DNA from: Cryoendolithus antarcticus | Taxonomy: Eukaryota; Ascomycota; Dothideomycetes; Cladosporiales; Cladosporiaceae | Direction: 5' to 3' | DNA: 64,000 nucleotides | Assembly: GCA_002077065.1 (NCBI GenBank) | Contig: NAJO01000035.1 | Coordinates: 1-64,000 of the forward strand | Shown here: piece by piece, positions 30,563 through 41,362 of the stretch | Position numbering within the stretch: the stretch's first letter is position 1 | Layout of the letters: each line of letters starts with the position of its first letter | Position numbers and translations under genes: made by a program | Notes under the pieces: generated by a model | Told to the model about the DNA's origin: nothing | Seen by the model: the letters and a program-made list of their open reading frames with translations, nothing else | Databases searched by the model: none

Positions 30563-31747
30563 CTACAGTGGGAGCGCTACCTCGACAACGCACTCACTAC
30601 TCGGGTCAAAAGGTCTAAACACCTTCGTGACACGCAAGCCCGCGGTCTCTACGAGCTGACGCCACTGTCTCTCAGTCCGTTCAGTAGCCGACCCCAAAGC
30701 CATCATACCCAGATCCATACTCGTCAGACTCCGACTCGAACCACGATCCGGGACCAACAGATCGTTGATCGCGATCCGACTGTCCACGTCCATACCCTTC
30801 GACACGTTCTGCAAAATCTTGATACAGTTCTCATCGTCCCAATCGTGCAGGATACTGTGCAAGTAGAATAATTTCGCCTTCCGTGGCTGCGGGCTGAAGA
30901 AATCGTGCGCCTCACGATGGATGCCGGCATCAAGTTTTGCAGGATCAATCGAGTCGATGACTTCTTTCCGGTCTTGGACAACGAGCTTCCCAGACAGATC
31001 TGGGTGCTGCGCCAGCACGGTAGCGAGGTCGTGACCCAGTCCACCACCAACATCCACAAGCGCAATAGCGCCACTGCTGCTGTCGGGTACGTGCTGGAGA
31101 CGTTCTCGCAGCGGGTAGAAAGTCGTCCAATGCTCCTTGCCGTCTCGGTAAACGCCCATGAAATCCGCGAATGACTTCACTAGCAGTGGATTGGCGGAGA
31201 TGTAGGGGAAGAAGTGTTCCTTGGTGTTGAACGCATCTTGCAGCGGTGCGTCGACTGGATTGGATGGGTTCTGATAGGATCGCTTCGAGAGGTAACTTGG
31301 GATCTCCCACATACTTCGGGACATGATGTCGTGCCCATAGATCGCGCCTCCTAGGATGCCGGGAGTGGTGAGAGCATTTGAGATCCGGGTCGCAGAGTAT
31401 GCGTCGACACCAGTCTCGAGAATGACATCGACCGACGCCAGAAACGCAGCAATTCGGCGAACCAAATCAGGCGAGGCATTACGAGGCTTGGCAAGGTCGA
31501 GGATGCTAGTCGACCCTCCATCGGCGGCCTTCAGGGTTTCGAAGATGTCCAGATCAATCGCTATGCGGACAGTCGCAGCGCGCAGAGGGCCGGTGGAAAA
31601 TGTTGACCAGATCATCTGAGTGGGTGTCTCGACGGACGCTGAGAGTTGATATGTGAGCGGCAGGAGCTTCTCTCTAGCTCCAGGTACTCCATTCGAAACG
31701 TCGCGGTTGCACTGCGTGATAGCTTCGATGAGTTGAGTGGTTTCCAT
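30563..31747 (-). CDS. SAM-dependent O-methyltransferase (COMT type)
   Basis: A single exon of 394 residues. An N-terminal helical dimerisation region (to about residue 120) contains a winged-helix-like part. The SAM-binding fold carries DVGGGLGHD. The catalytic His301 lies in LHDWDD, and the C-terminal RTERQWRQL and hydrophobic strand are typical. Such enzymes methylate hydroxyl groups of polyketide or other aromatic metabolites. No polyketide synthase, oxidase or other pathway gene is adjacent, so it stands alone. It lies inside the zinc-finger/small-TM island, between Z3 and the third small ORF, as if inserted. The function beyond O-methylation is open. Confidence 0.9.
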   Translation of the reverse strand: METTQLIEAITQCNRDVSNGVPGAREKLLPLTYQLSASVETPTQMIWSTFSTGPLRAATVRIAIDLDIFETLKAADGGSTSILDLAKPRNASPDLVRRIAAFLASVDVILETGVDAYSATRISNALTTPGILGGAIYGHDIMSRSMWEIPSYLSKRSYQNPSNPVDAPLQDAFNTKEHFFPYISANPLLVKSFADFMGVYRDGKEHWTTFYPLRERLQHVPDSSSGAIALVDVGGGLGHDLATVLAQHPDLSGKLVVQDRKEVIDSIDPAKLDAGIHREAHDFFSPQPRKAKLFYLHSILHDWDDENCIKILQNVSKGMDVDSRIAINDLLVPDRGSSRSLTSMDLGMMALGSATERTERQWRQLVETAGLRVTKVFRPFDPSSECVVEVALPL

Positions 31748-32807
31748 CTTGAATACACAGCCGCCAAGCTGCTTTGCTCGTTGTCACTTGTCGTCAAATG
31801 CAAAGGAGACAGAGTTTTACTCGTATGACAAACGCGAACTTATAGGTTAGAAGTGTCACGGGAATGTTATGGACTCGAGGGAGCTGAGCAATCCAACAGA
31901 TCAGTACGAAATATACTTTACCAATGTACTGGGCCGGTAGGGGCCGGAATCCTTCTCAGCTTGCAGCACGACGACATGTCAAACTCCATTGCCACGCCTG
32001 CGACACGTTGCTCATGGAAGTGCTTTGCAATTGCTGGATTGTGTATGTGTGTTGTATGAAAGCGCGATGATGTGAAAAGCAAGGGTACGGCGAAGTGCAG
32101 TTGATGAAGTCACCGCTTTCCCTTGGCCTCGATGTCAGAGTAACAGTGGCTAATTCGGGTCTGGTCTACTTCATCGTGCGATCAACTTTAGTGTGCTGTG
32201 CTGAGCGATGACAACTGCAGTCTGCTATACAGATATCGAGGACGCTCGACGTGCTGACCCGCTGGTGGCATCGCCTGTGGTGGTACAGACATCCCGCGCT
32301 GCACTGCTTAGGGGACACCTCAGCCTTGTGTAAGTGATGCTGAAAACGAACATGCGATGCTGTGGCGCCCGCATATAGAGGCAGGGACGGCACCGCATGC
32401 GAAGAAGCTCACTGAGGAACATCGTTTTCCTCTCTAGGCTCGATGGCATGAGTATGCGATGCCGCCGGGTATGGCTCAACCAGCAGCCTTCAGTCCTCGG
32501 GGATGCAGGACGTGCGTGGTGCTGTGCAGTGCTCTGATTGCATGCGATGCTCAAGAGTTGCGTGAGTAGATAGAAAAGACATGTTCGCAGCGTCGAGATT
32601 GGCAAATTACGGTGTTCTTGGAGTTTCATTCGATCAGCCGGGGCTTTCAATACCAGCCGCTACTCGCCCAACGCAAGCATGTCGCAGCGAAAGTCAGTAG
32701 TCTGCGTAGTGCTCATCGTACTGAACTACTGTCATTCATCTATCGCCTTACCAGCGTCCGAGCCAGCAACCCACTGTTGCCCGGTGCCGCCTACTTCTAC
32801 AAACACA
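31748..32807. other. Divergent spacer, methyltransferase / small TM ORF 3
   Basis: About 1.06 kb. The minus frame 32225-32650 has no recognisable content. An ATG at 32679 is in frame with T3 and would add a 43-residue hydrophobic leader. Confidence 0.4.
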
Positions 32808-33152
32808 ATGGCATCGAGCCAACAGACTACGACAATGGCACTAGCTGTCCTTAACGCTTGTAATGGACTCATCAGCATCGTTGTCACTACCATCCTCGGC
32901 TACCTTCAGCTCCGGTATTTCGATCGATTGCTTAGTGGAGCACACATACCGCAAGACAGTAGCTCTGAAGCGGACCGCAAGCGTTGTGAGAATATCGACA
33001 GACATTCCAACAAGTCAGTGCTCGTGAGGATGCGTCGACGAACCGGGCTGACTTCTATACAGATGTTCGCGAGACTGTTCGTCAAGGCCATCAAGCAAAG
33101 AGGTCACCCTGGAACATGCCCCTGGGCCGGTGTGCAAAGGGTTAAGTGTTAA
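32808..33152 (+). CDS. Small single-TM protein 3 (T3), up to 114 residues
   Basis: The ATG at 32808 opens MASSQQTTTMALAVLN, then a hydrophobic helix (about residues 10-32) ending in YLQLRYFDRLLSG. The R-Y-F-D-R-L-L tail matches the R-x-hydrophobic-x-R-x-L motif of T1 and T2. Downstream residues are polar and basic and may be partly intronic. An upstream in-frame ATG at 32679 would add a second hydrophobic stretch resembling a signal peptide; the T1/T2 pattern favours the later start. It lies divergently from the methyltransferase. The family is unrecognised. Confidence is limited because the 3' boundary is unsure. Confidence 0.42.
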   Translation: MASSQQTTTMALAVLNACNGLISIVVTTILGYLQLRYFDRLLSGAHIPQDSSSEADRKRCENIDRHSNKSVLVRMRRRTGLTSIQMFARLFVKAIKQRGHPGTCPWAGVQRVKC

Positions 33153-33511
33153 TGCAGCATACTCCGCGCGCAGTTGATCCAGGCTTCGAGGAATGACTAT
33201 TCCCACGTCGACCCGTGGAGTCCAAGTCCATTGGTTGAAAGGATATGGAGATCGTGTTCGGGGCGACAGGCTGAATTGCGGTGGCGTGGATGATGGCTAC
33301 AACCGCAAGGCGTACAGTACTCACCCGGTGTTTGGTGAGGTCGACTTAGAGTTATAATGTACATCTTGAAAGGTGGCAGGTGCGATGCCCTCTGAGTGAG
33401 GGAGTCACGTTTGGTATCGTGAGCTTCTTTCAACATCAGCTTGTGCTCTAGTACTACATTGGGTATCGACTACGATCACGTATCAGCAAATGGTACATCG
33501 TCCCGTAGACT
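33153..33511. other. Convergent spacer T3 / histidyl-tRNA synthetase
   Basis: 359 bp, nothing evident. It is the right-hand edge of the accessory island. Confidence 0.4.
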
Positions 33512-35249
33512 TTACTGTGCGAGGCTCATGTCCTGCACACCGTTCGTCGCCTCGGCTGCCTGACCAGCAGCCTCGATTCTCGTCTTCACCTCTCGCTCAA
33601 GATCAGCCATCTCTATGAGCACCCCATCCTTCTCCGCGTGTCCCTCAGGGAGACCCATCTCCTTGAACTTGCACTTCCCACTCGCCAGCTCCTCTTCTCC
33701 CAGTATGACAGCGAACGGCACGCCGTTCACTTCCGCAGCTTTGAACTGCTGCGGTAGCTTCGGCTTCACCTTCCAGCTGAACTCCGCCTTGACGCCAGCG
33801 TCCCACAACCGCCGCGCCACCTCCATCCTCTGGGGTAGTAGCCCATCAAAGCCTTTGCCGCCGAAGGCCATAACAAAGACATCTACCTCATTCGTCCGTA
33901 TTGGAGCTGACGAGGCGTCCGCTGCAAGGCGTTGCTTTGTGATACTGAAGATGCGGTCGACTCCGAATGAGATGCCGACACAGGGGATCTGCTGCTTACC
34001 GCTGAACATGCTGACGAGGTTGTCATATCGTCCACCGGCCGCCACAGAGCCAACACCGACGCTGGGATCGTTCGAGCGATCTTCTTCGCCATCGGCGGGT
34101 TTGCGGGGTTTCGAGGCCGTCTTTGCAGGCTTCTGGTCTGAGGATGTGGGTGGTGCGGAGCCTTCTGTGACGACTTCGTAGATCACTCCAGTGTAGTAGT
34201 CCAGACCTCGCGCCAGAGACATGTCGAAGGAGAGGTTCTTGAGTACTGAGAATGATTCGAGGTATGTGAAGAGGAGCGCCATGTCCTCCAAGCCCTGCTT
34301 TGCGCTCGCACTCGCGTTCAATCGTTCGTCGGCCTGTAGCTTTTGCAGCAGCTCCTTGCTACCCTTCAGCACCACGTACTCTCCTATCCGATCTGCCACA
34401 TCTGCGTCGAGGCCCTTCTCTTCGGTCATCTCTCGCCGCACCTCTTCCCACGGTGCCTTGTCCAGCTTATCCACAGCCGAGCTGATCGTCCTCATCTTGT
34501 CCGCCGGCACGCCACACACCTCGAAGATGCCGTCCAGAATCTTTCTGTGGTTGATCTTGATCGTAAACTTCCCATCCCATCCTAGCTCGTGGAAGATCTC
34601 GCATGTGATCCTCAGGATCTCAGCATCGGGAAGCATAGGGTCGTAGGTCCCGGCAATATCGAAGTCGCACTGGTAGAACTCTCGCATGCGTCCTTTTGTC
34701 ATGGCAGGCTGATCTCTCCGGTAGACCTTTGCGATGTGGTAGCGCTTGATGTTCTGGACAGAAGAGTTCATGGCCAGCCATCGCGCGAAGGGGACCGTGA
34801 GATCATATCGGAGGGAACAGAGCTCGCCGCCCTGGTCTGCGAGGTCGTATATGAGCTTACTGTCCTCGCCGTACTTGCCGGACAGGATCTCCTTCAGCTC
34901 AAACACAGGACTAGAAGGCAGTCAGTAATGTGCAGGGTGACTTCCGGACTGAGCCATTGACCAACGTATCAATCGTAACAGCCCCGTGACGCTTGAAGAC
35001 TTTGGTAATGGAGCTGAAGATCCTGTCGCGGATGATCATGTCCTTGCCCTCCCAGTCCTTTGTTCCCTTGGGCACCTTGAGCTGGAAGTTGCCCTTCCCA
35101 TCGCCCTTCTCTTTACCCATGTCGTCGGAGATATGTGTGGTTGCTACTTGGAACTGGGATCGCAGACGTTGCTGCTTGTGAATAGCTCGGCTAAACGAAC
35201 GCGAAAATACGAAGCGAAGCGAACGAGGGAGTGACAGAAAGGAGTGCAT
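33512..35249 (-). CDS. Histidyl-tRNA synthetase, likely dual cytosolic/mitochondrial
   Basis: Exons on the minus strand: 35249..34966 and 34910..33512. The long form is 560 residues; a second in-frame ATG at 35120 gives 517. The 43-residue leader between them ([19 protein letters not shown] and on) is rich in Arg, Ser and Phe with almost no acid residues, as expected of a mitochondrial presequence. In yeast one HTS1 gene makes both enzymes by alternative starts, and the same design is visible here. Class II motifs: [23 protein letters not shown] (motif 2), [15 protein letters not shown] (HisA), AAGGRYDNL (HisB), and GISFGVDR (motif 3). A Lys/Pro/Ser insertion of about 30 residues follows HisA. 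The donor is a weak gttggt. Confidence 0.94.
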
Positions 35250-35418
35250 GCGCAGAATGGCCGGTATGTTAAGTATGTGTATTGAAGTGACTCGGACTGT
35301 GACAAAATCTCCAGGACCCCACGTCACAACGCGACTTCCATTCAAAGTCGCGCCAAGCCAACCTGGAAGATCTTCCAACACGAACCGACCTCGCTTGTTC
35401 TGCCTCATCAGCCATGTG
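35250..35418. promoter_or_regulatory. Compact bidirectional promoter, HisRS / Vps33
   Basis: Only 169 bp separate the long-form HisRS start from the Vps33 start. Both genes must take their core promoter from here or from the first exon of the other. No clear TATA box is visible. Confidence 0.6.
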
Positions 35419-37764
35419 ATGGCCGCCCACTCCGCCGCCAGGGCCATCAACGCCCAGGACATCACCGACAAAGCGCGGCGAGATCTGCTGCAGCTGTTGG
35501 AGGCTGTATGTAAGGCAGCTACCACGCCCAATATCAGCTATACGAGACTGACAGACGACAGGTCCGAGGCAAGAAGAATCTAGTGATTGAAAAGTCCCTG
35601 GCTGGCACTATCGGCCTCTTCGTCAAGTTCAGCACTCTTCAAGAGTACGGAGTCGACAAGGTCTTCTTCCTCGAGAATCACAATGTCGACTCTAGTCAAC
35701 GCAACGTTGTCTTCCTGGTCCGCGGGGAGAATGCGAAGAAGGTTCGCACGGTAGCAGGTAAGTTATCTCTTCTGCTTCGCCTTGCTAGCCATATGGAAGC
35801 ACGCCCGGTGCTGCGTAGCGCAATGCACCTCCCAGCACAATTGGGGTCATAAAGTAGAATGAACGGATCTCCTCCACTCCCACTCTGGTCGTTCAGTCTT
35901 GACCCCTACATTGACAGAATGCACTACGCACCTGCATGCTTTTCAGAGTTGTCGTTGTACACTCGATCAATAGACTGTCTATCAGGGCGTGCACACAGTC
36001 AGCTATAGCTTTTCGCGACTTGCCATGGTCAAAGCTGACAATTCGCGAACAGAGCAGGTTAAGCTCGTACGAAGCGAGTCCAAAATTGAGCATGATTTTA
36101 CCATCATTTGGGTGCCGCGAAGGACGCTGGTCAGCAACACTGTGCTGGAAGAACATGGCGTACTTGGTGAAGCCAGTATTTCTGAGCTCCCCTTGCATTT
36201 TATAACGCTCGAGCATGACTTGCTGTCTTTGGAGCTGGACGATTTGTTCAGTGATCTGATGTTGCGAAAGGATCCAACATCGATCTTCGCCTCCGCTCAA
36301 GCACTCATGCTGCTCCAGAAGCAGTATGGACTATTTCCACGCATACTAGGCAAAGGCGACAACGCGAAGAAGCTAGCAGATTTGCTCTTGCGCATGCGCA
36401 GCGAGGACGATGTAAACTCTTCCTCAGATCCGAATAACGCCTACTTGACTTCATTCGGTCTTACGCCCAGCGCCGTGATCGAGAATCTGATCATCGTCGA
36501 TCGTGAAGTCGACTTTCCCACGATCCTTAGCACACAGCTCACGTACGAAGGTCTGCTCGATGAGGTGTTCGGTGTGAGTAACAACCAGACTGAAGTCGAC
36601 TCGGCCATCCTGGGCGGTGTGGTCGCACCACAAGCAGATAAGAGCGCCGCGCCGGCACCAACAGCAGCTACGAAGCGCAAGATCCAGCTCGACTCGAGCG
36701 ACAAGCTGTATCCGACGCTCCGCGATGGCAACTTTGCCACTATTGGTCCAGCACTGAACCGCACTGCCCGTCGCCTGCAAACGGATCAGCAGTCAATCAA
36801 GCAGACCGAGCAATCCATCTCAGACCTCAAATCCTTCGTCCAGAAACTCCCCTCTTATCAGGCCGAGCAGGCGTCTCTCAAGATTCACACTTCGCTAGCC
36901 GAAGAAGTGATGAAGACAACCCGCTCCGAAACCTTTGGCAAAAGCCTCGAGATTCAACAGAACCTCCTCTCCGGCGCAGACCCAAGCACAATGCACGAGA
37001 ACATCGAAGAGCTGATCTCGCGTGGCGTGCCCCTGAAGACTGTCCTCCGCTTATTGTGTCTCGAAAGTACGCTCTCCAACGGCCTCCGCGCCCGTGACCT
37101 CGAGTCCTTCAAACGCCAGATCTTACACGCGTACGGATATCAGCATATTCTCACCCTCGCAAATTTGGAGAAGATGGCTTTACTCACAACACGAGAATCA
37201 CATCGCGGCTACCTCAATCCCATAGCCAGTGCAGCGGGCGACACGGCTACAGACATCACCTCCGTCCGCCGTGCACTAAGTCTCTGGGTCGACGACGTGG
37301 CAGAGCAGGACCCAGAAGACGTCGCGTACGTCTTCTCCGGCTACGCGCCATTGAGTGTCCGGTTAGTGCAAGCTGTACTTCAGAAGTCATTCATCTACAA
37401 TCTCGCCAACCCGTCAAAGCCTGGAGCCGCCTCTACTTACGCCGGACCGAGCGGTACAGGCTGGAAAGGCTTCGAAGACACGCTTTCGCGGATCCGAGGC
37501 GCGACTGTGGATATTGTGCAGAAAGGCTCTGATGCTGGAGTGAGTGCTGCGAGGAAGACGCTGAGAACTGGGAAGGAGGGCCCGAGGACCACGGTTGTTT
37601 TCTTCCTTGGGGGTGTTACCTTTGCCGAAGTCGCAGCTTTGAGGTTTGTGGGAATGAGGATTGGAGAGGCGAGTGGGAGGCGGATTGTAGTTGCTACGAC
37701 CGGGATTGTGAGTGGAGATCGGGCGGTGGGGAGTGCGGTTGAGGGGAGGGTGTTTGGTGAGTGA
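35419..37764 (+). CDS. Vps33, Sec1/Munc18-type subunit of HOPS and CORVET
   Basis: Exons: 35419..35505, 35562..35757 and 36053..37764, giving 664 residues. Splicing yields [19 protein letters not shown] and then [16 protein letters not shown], both typical. SM proteins bind SNAREs; Vps33 serves the class C vacuolar tethering complexes in endosome and vacuole fusion. Other seen features are [29 protein letters not shown], and the C-terminal [18 protein letters not shown]. The second intron is 295 nt, about five times the local norm. A gtgagt directly before the stop codon leaves open a spliced variant C-terminus. It is a close partner in function to Atg6 (vacuolar trafficking), though the two are not adjacent. 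Confidence 0.92.
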
Positions 37765-37949
37765 CGTGGACGATGAAGAAGTGAATGGTTACATCTCATA
37801 GTACACCAGCACTCATTTTGTGCAATCTGTAGTGCTCTCGCTGCTGTCTCTAATACCGTTACTTCGTTTCTAGGGTATCGTCGCTATGCCTACAAGCCAT
37901 TTCAAACCGCACAAAACAGCCTCCAAACGCCTCATCCCATGCACCTTCT

Positions 37950-39203
37950 CTACAACTCCGCCAACGCCCTCTCAGCCAACTCCCTATACCGCCCAGCGTC
38001 AAATCTCGTCCTCTTCCAGCCCCTGGCCCTACCCTCCTCGATCCTCCTCTGCTTTTCAGAAGCCTGCACATCAGCCGGAGTGAAGCTCCAGAAGCTCCTC
38101 GACGGCACCACACCTTTCGTCGCGGGCGTCATTGGCTCAGACACCCCCATCTGCTTGCCACGCGGGATGCGAGGAAGAGGCGTACCAACTGTAGAACCAG
38201 TACGAGCAGACCGCTGAGCTTGTGCGATAGTCGTCTTGAGACGAGCTGTCCGGACCAGGCGGAGGTGAGTTTGTAGCTGGGCGCAGAGGGCGTCGAGATG
38301 GGTTTCAATATTTGAAAGATCAAGCAGAGGTTGCGCGGCTGTTGCGGTCGATTTCTTCGGGGTTTGCAAGATTGGCTCGGGCAGATCATCGACAGGTGTC
38401 TGCGCTGACATCGGCGAGACTGCCGCTGAGATATCTGAGCTGAAGACTGCGGATCCCATGGGAGACACTGGGGAGCTGGGGGAGACTTCGTAAGAGGCGA
38501 GCTTGGACCGCGGACGGTAGGTCGGAGTATTTGTCGTGAGCAGCGTTGGCAGGTAAGAACGAGACTGAGCGCTCCCGATGTATGGTAGCTTTGGCGGGAG
38601 GTGATATTGCTTGGGTGGCGAACCGGGGCGGATTGGGCGAAGCAGACCCTGAGATGTGGACTTCTGGAGGCGAGGACGGAATTCGAGGAGAGACATGCTG
38701 GAGAAGTCGCGCTGGAGCATCTCTGGTGGCGGACTAATTGCAGAGTCGACTTTCTCGCTGTCTTCATCGTCGAACAGCCTGTCCACTGGCGCCTGTTTGC
38801 CCGCTTCACTTCCACCTGTCATCGAAGCTGATACTTTGCTCAGACTTGCTCGACACTCTGCGACTGATGGCAGCGCATCCATGGCGGTACGAAAGTGGTG
38901 CTCCGCCTGATCGAATGCTGGAAGCTTGGCTTGCGAGTGCTCATGTAGTGCTCTTGCGAGCTCATCGTGCGAGAGTCCAAGATAGAAGTGCACGAAGGCT
39001 TGCCGCATCGGATTGCTTTGGTCGGATGGATGACTAATATGTATGGTCTGCCGACAAGCATTGATGCATTGTCGATACTGCTCCCCCACGAAGAGCGCCT
39101 TGATGGCTAGTAATTCGCTAGGGTAGAAGTCCGTCGGCTCGCGTGTCGCATACATTGTGATGGAGCTTATCTGTTCGCCGGTGTATTGCGAAGTCAGTAT
39201 CAT
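37950..39203 (-). CDS. Conserved fungal protein with TPR-like N-terminus
   Basis: A single exon, 417 residues from ATG 39203; ATG 39155 (MYATREPTDFYPSELL) is equally plausible. Residues about 20-110 form Ala/Leu-rich helices (LLAIKALFVGEQYRQCINAC, then YLGLSHDELARAL) that look like degenerate TPR units. The middle is Ser/Pro-rich (SPSSPVSPMGS). A C-terminal helical region is strongly basic (KRTRFDAGRYRELAERALAEL). I do not recognise a named function. It is convergent with Vps33. Confidence 0.75.
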   Translation of the reverse strand: MILTSQYTGEQISSITMYATREPTDFYPSELLAIKALFVGEQYRQCINACRQTIHISHPSDQSNPMRQAFVHFYLGLSHDELARALHEHSQAKLPAFDQAEHHFRTAMDALPSVAECRASLSKVSASMTGGSEAGKQAPVDRLFDDEDSEKVDSAISPPPEMLQRDFSSMSLLEFRPRLQKSTSQGLLRPIRPGSPPKQYHLPPKLPYIGSAQSRSYLPTLLTTNTPTYRPRSKLASYEVSPSSPVSPMGSAVFSSDISAAVSPMSAQTPVDDLPEPILQTPKKSTATAAQPLLDLSNIETHLDALCAQLQTHLRLVRTARLKTTIAQAQRSARTGSTVGTPLPRIPRGKQMGVSEPMTPATKGVVPSRSFWSFTPADVQASEKQRRIEEGRARGWKRTRFDAGRYRELAERALAEL

Positions 39204-40099
39204 GCGTTGTGGTGATACCACTGCTATTGCCACAAGGTCTAGCACATGCTGATGAAACCCAAGTAGAGAAGAAGTGAAGTCGCAAGTTGCCTACCTTGAC
39301 AAACGCTGCAGTTACGGTCAACTGCATCACTGGAGGCAGGCGCGACCGTGGCTTGCGCAGCATTCAAGACCTCCTACGCTACATGCAGATGTAGATGTAC
39401 CTTCAACTCTTGATTTCCTGTTTGGGGTGCATACCACACAGCGATGCGATTGGCCCAATGCATCGTCAAAGTCGGCACCTACTCGGTAGCGATGGCAGGC
39501 TGACTGCACCGTGAGCGCGGATGTGGTCACTTTCCGGGACCACCGATGTCGCTATCATGCTGCTCATCAGCCGAAAGCGCGTCGATTCAGCACGACATTG
39601 ATGGAAAGGATGGAAAACCGTTCAGACCGGCAGCGACCACGGCGACGGCCAATTTTCGCACGAATGTCCAGCAGGATTTGTCAGCGGCCAATGCCTCCAC
39701 CACAAGTTTTCTGGACTCTGCCGATCTCAGGTCGAGAACAGCAACCACCGTGTCGATGCGAAACAGAGCTACCTCACTGCAGGACCTCGTGGAGATCTAC
39801 TAGCACTATTCAACAGTCTGACAAAGCGCATGCTTAGGTGCAGCCTCTACTGCTGCCCACCGATCGACCCACAGTAGCAGAGTAAGAGGCCGTCAAGTTC
39901 GTTCTTGCACTTCCTCACGTCCCTTTTCGCGCCCGATATCCGTTGGTGTCCGCAGTGCTCTCTCACATCGCGCGCGACTTACGGCCGACACCCCGGGCTG
40001 GCGGTATAAATCCTTCACTTTCTTTGATGGTTCCCTAAGGAACATTCATCCCTAGACTTGCTTTCACTATCAGAAGCCCCCGCAACTCCGTCGCCAATC
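39204..40099. other. Divergent intergenic region
   Basis: About 900 bp. No supported ORF. A TATAAA box at 40005-40010 lies 90 bp upstream of the hydrolase start at 40100 and is the clearest core promoter in the window. Confidence 0.55.
40005..40010 (+). promoter_or_regulatory. TATA box of the metallo-beta-lactamase gene
   Basis: TATAAA in a GC-rich context (ctggcggtataaatcc), about 95 bp upstream of the ATG at 40100, at normal distance for a short 5' leader. Confidence 0.6.
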
Positions 40100-41362
40100 A
40101 TGGTTTCAGCAAAGCCACCTCCAGATCTCCATATCCCGCACTCATCTTCGACAGTCGAGGTTTCAATCATCGATACGACGGCAGCTGTGATCGCACTGCC
40201 AGCGGCATACTTCGTAGAGCCCGAAATCCCTGGGTTGAGTGTAGTCACAGCACCCTGCTATGGCTTTCTCATCAAACATCGGAGCTCGACCTCGAAGTCG
40301 AAGTACGACACACTGGTGTTTGATCTGGGTATCAGAGTAGATGTAGGTGGCCTGTGAACCGGATGTAGGGCAGAGGAGCACTGCTAAATGATTGCACAGT
40401 GGGAGAACAGTCCAAAATCGCTCGTCGACATGATCAAAGGGAGTGGTGCCAAGATTGAGGTTGAGAAGGATGTTGCTACTATTCTGCGCGAGAATGGACA
40501 GGATCTTGCTGAAATTGGAGGGATTATGTGGTCACATCATCATTTTGTGCGTGAGCTCTTGGAAAATCCAACATTACGTGAGCTGACAAGTCTACAACAG
40601 GATCACACCGGAGACCCCACGACCTTCCCATCTAGTACTGATCTCCTCGTCGGGCCAGGTTTCAAGTCGGCGTTCGTGCCTGGCTGGCCGACAGTCCCGG
40701 ACTCTGGCGTCGCAGAGTCAGCGTACGAAGGCCGCGATTTGGTTGAAGTCGACTTCGCAGCCCAAGGCAAGGGCCTGAAGATTGGTCGCTATGAGGCCAT
40801 AGACTTCTACAGAGACGGCAGCTTCTACCTGCTGGACACTCCCGGCCACGCTGTAGGACATATCTGCGCTCTGGCACGCACCACTGCTGACCCGCCAACG
40901 TTCATGTTCTTGGGCGGCGACATTGCGCATCACGGAGGCGAATCCAGACCTACCGAGTATCTGCCACTACCAGACGACATCAAGCCCAACCCACTCTACC
41001 CACTGGGCTCCAAGTCAGTTCCTAGGTGTCCAGGCGAGATATTCGAATCTCTCCATCCCAAGCACACGCGCACCGAGCCCTTCATGCAGCCCAAGCTTGG
41101 TGAGAGTGCACACGTCGACGGCGCACAAGCGAAGCTGCAGATAGATAGGATGGGAGAGTTCGATGGGTACGATAGCATCTTCCCAGTCATTGCTCACGAT
41201 CAAAGTTTGTATGATGTGGTCGACTTCTATCCGAAGTCTGCAAATGACTGGAAGGCGAAGGGGTGGAAGACTGAGGGGACGTGGAGGTTTCTGAGGGACT
41301 TTGAGACTGGACACGAGGGGTACAAGCCGCAGTATGAGTTTAGCTTTCCGAAGAAGGCATAA
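40100..41362 (+). CDS. Metallo-beta-lactamase-fold hydrolase (lactonase-like)
   Basis: Exons: 40100..40342, 40400..40546 and 40601..41362, giving 383 residues. Removing intron 2 creates HHHFDH (His127-x-His129-x-Asp131-His132), the zinc-binding HxHxDH motif of the superfamily; it is split between Phe130 and Asp131. Further zinc ligands are likely in DTPGHAVGH and FLGGDIAHH. The family covers N-acyl-homoserine lactonases, mycotoxin lactonases and other hydrolases; the substrate cannot be told here. Intron 2 is 54 nt, in phase and free of stops, so an unspliced message would still be translated but with 18 residues inserted in the active site. Confidence 0.92.
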
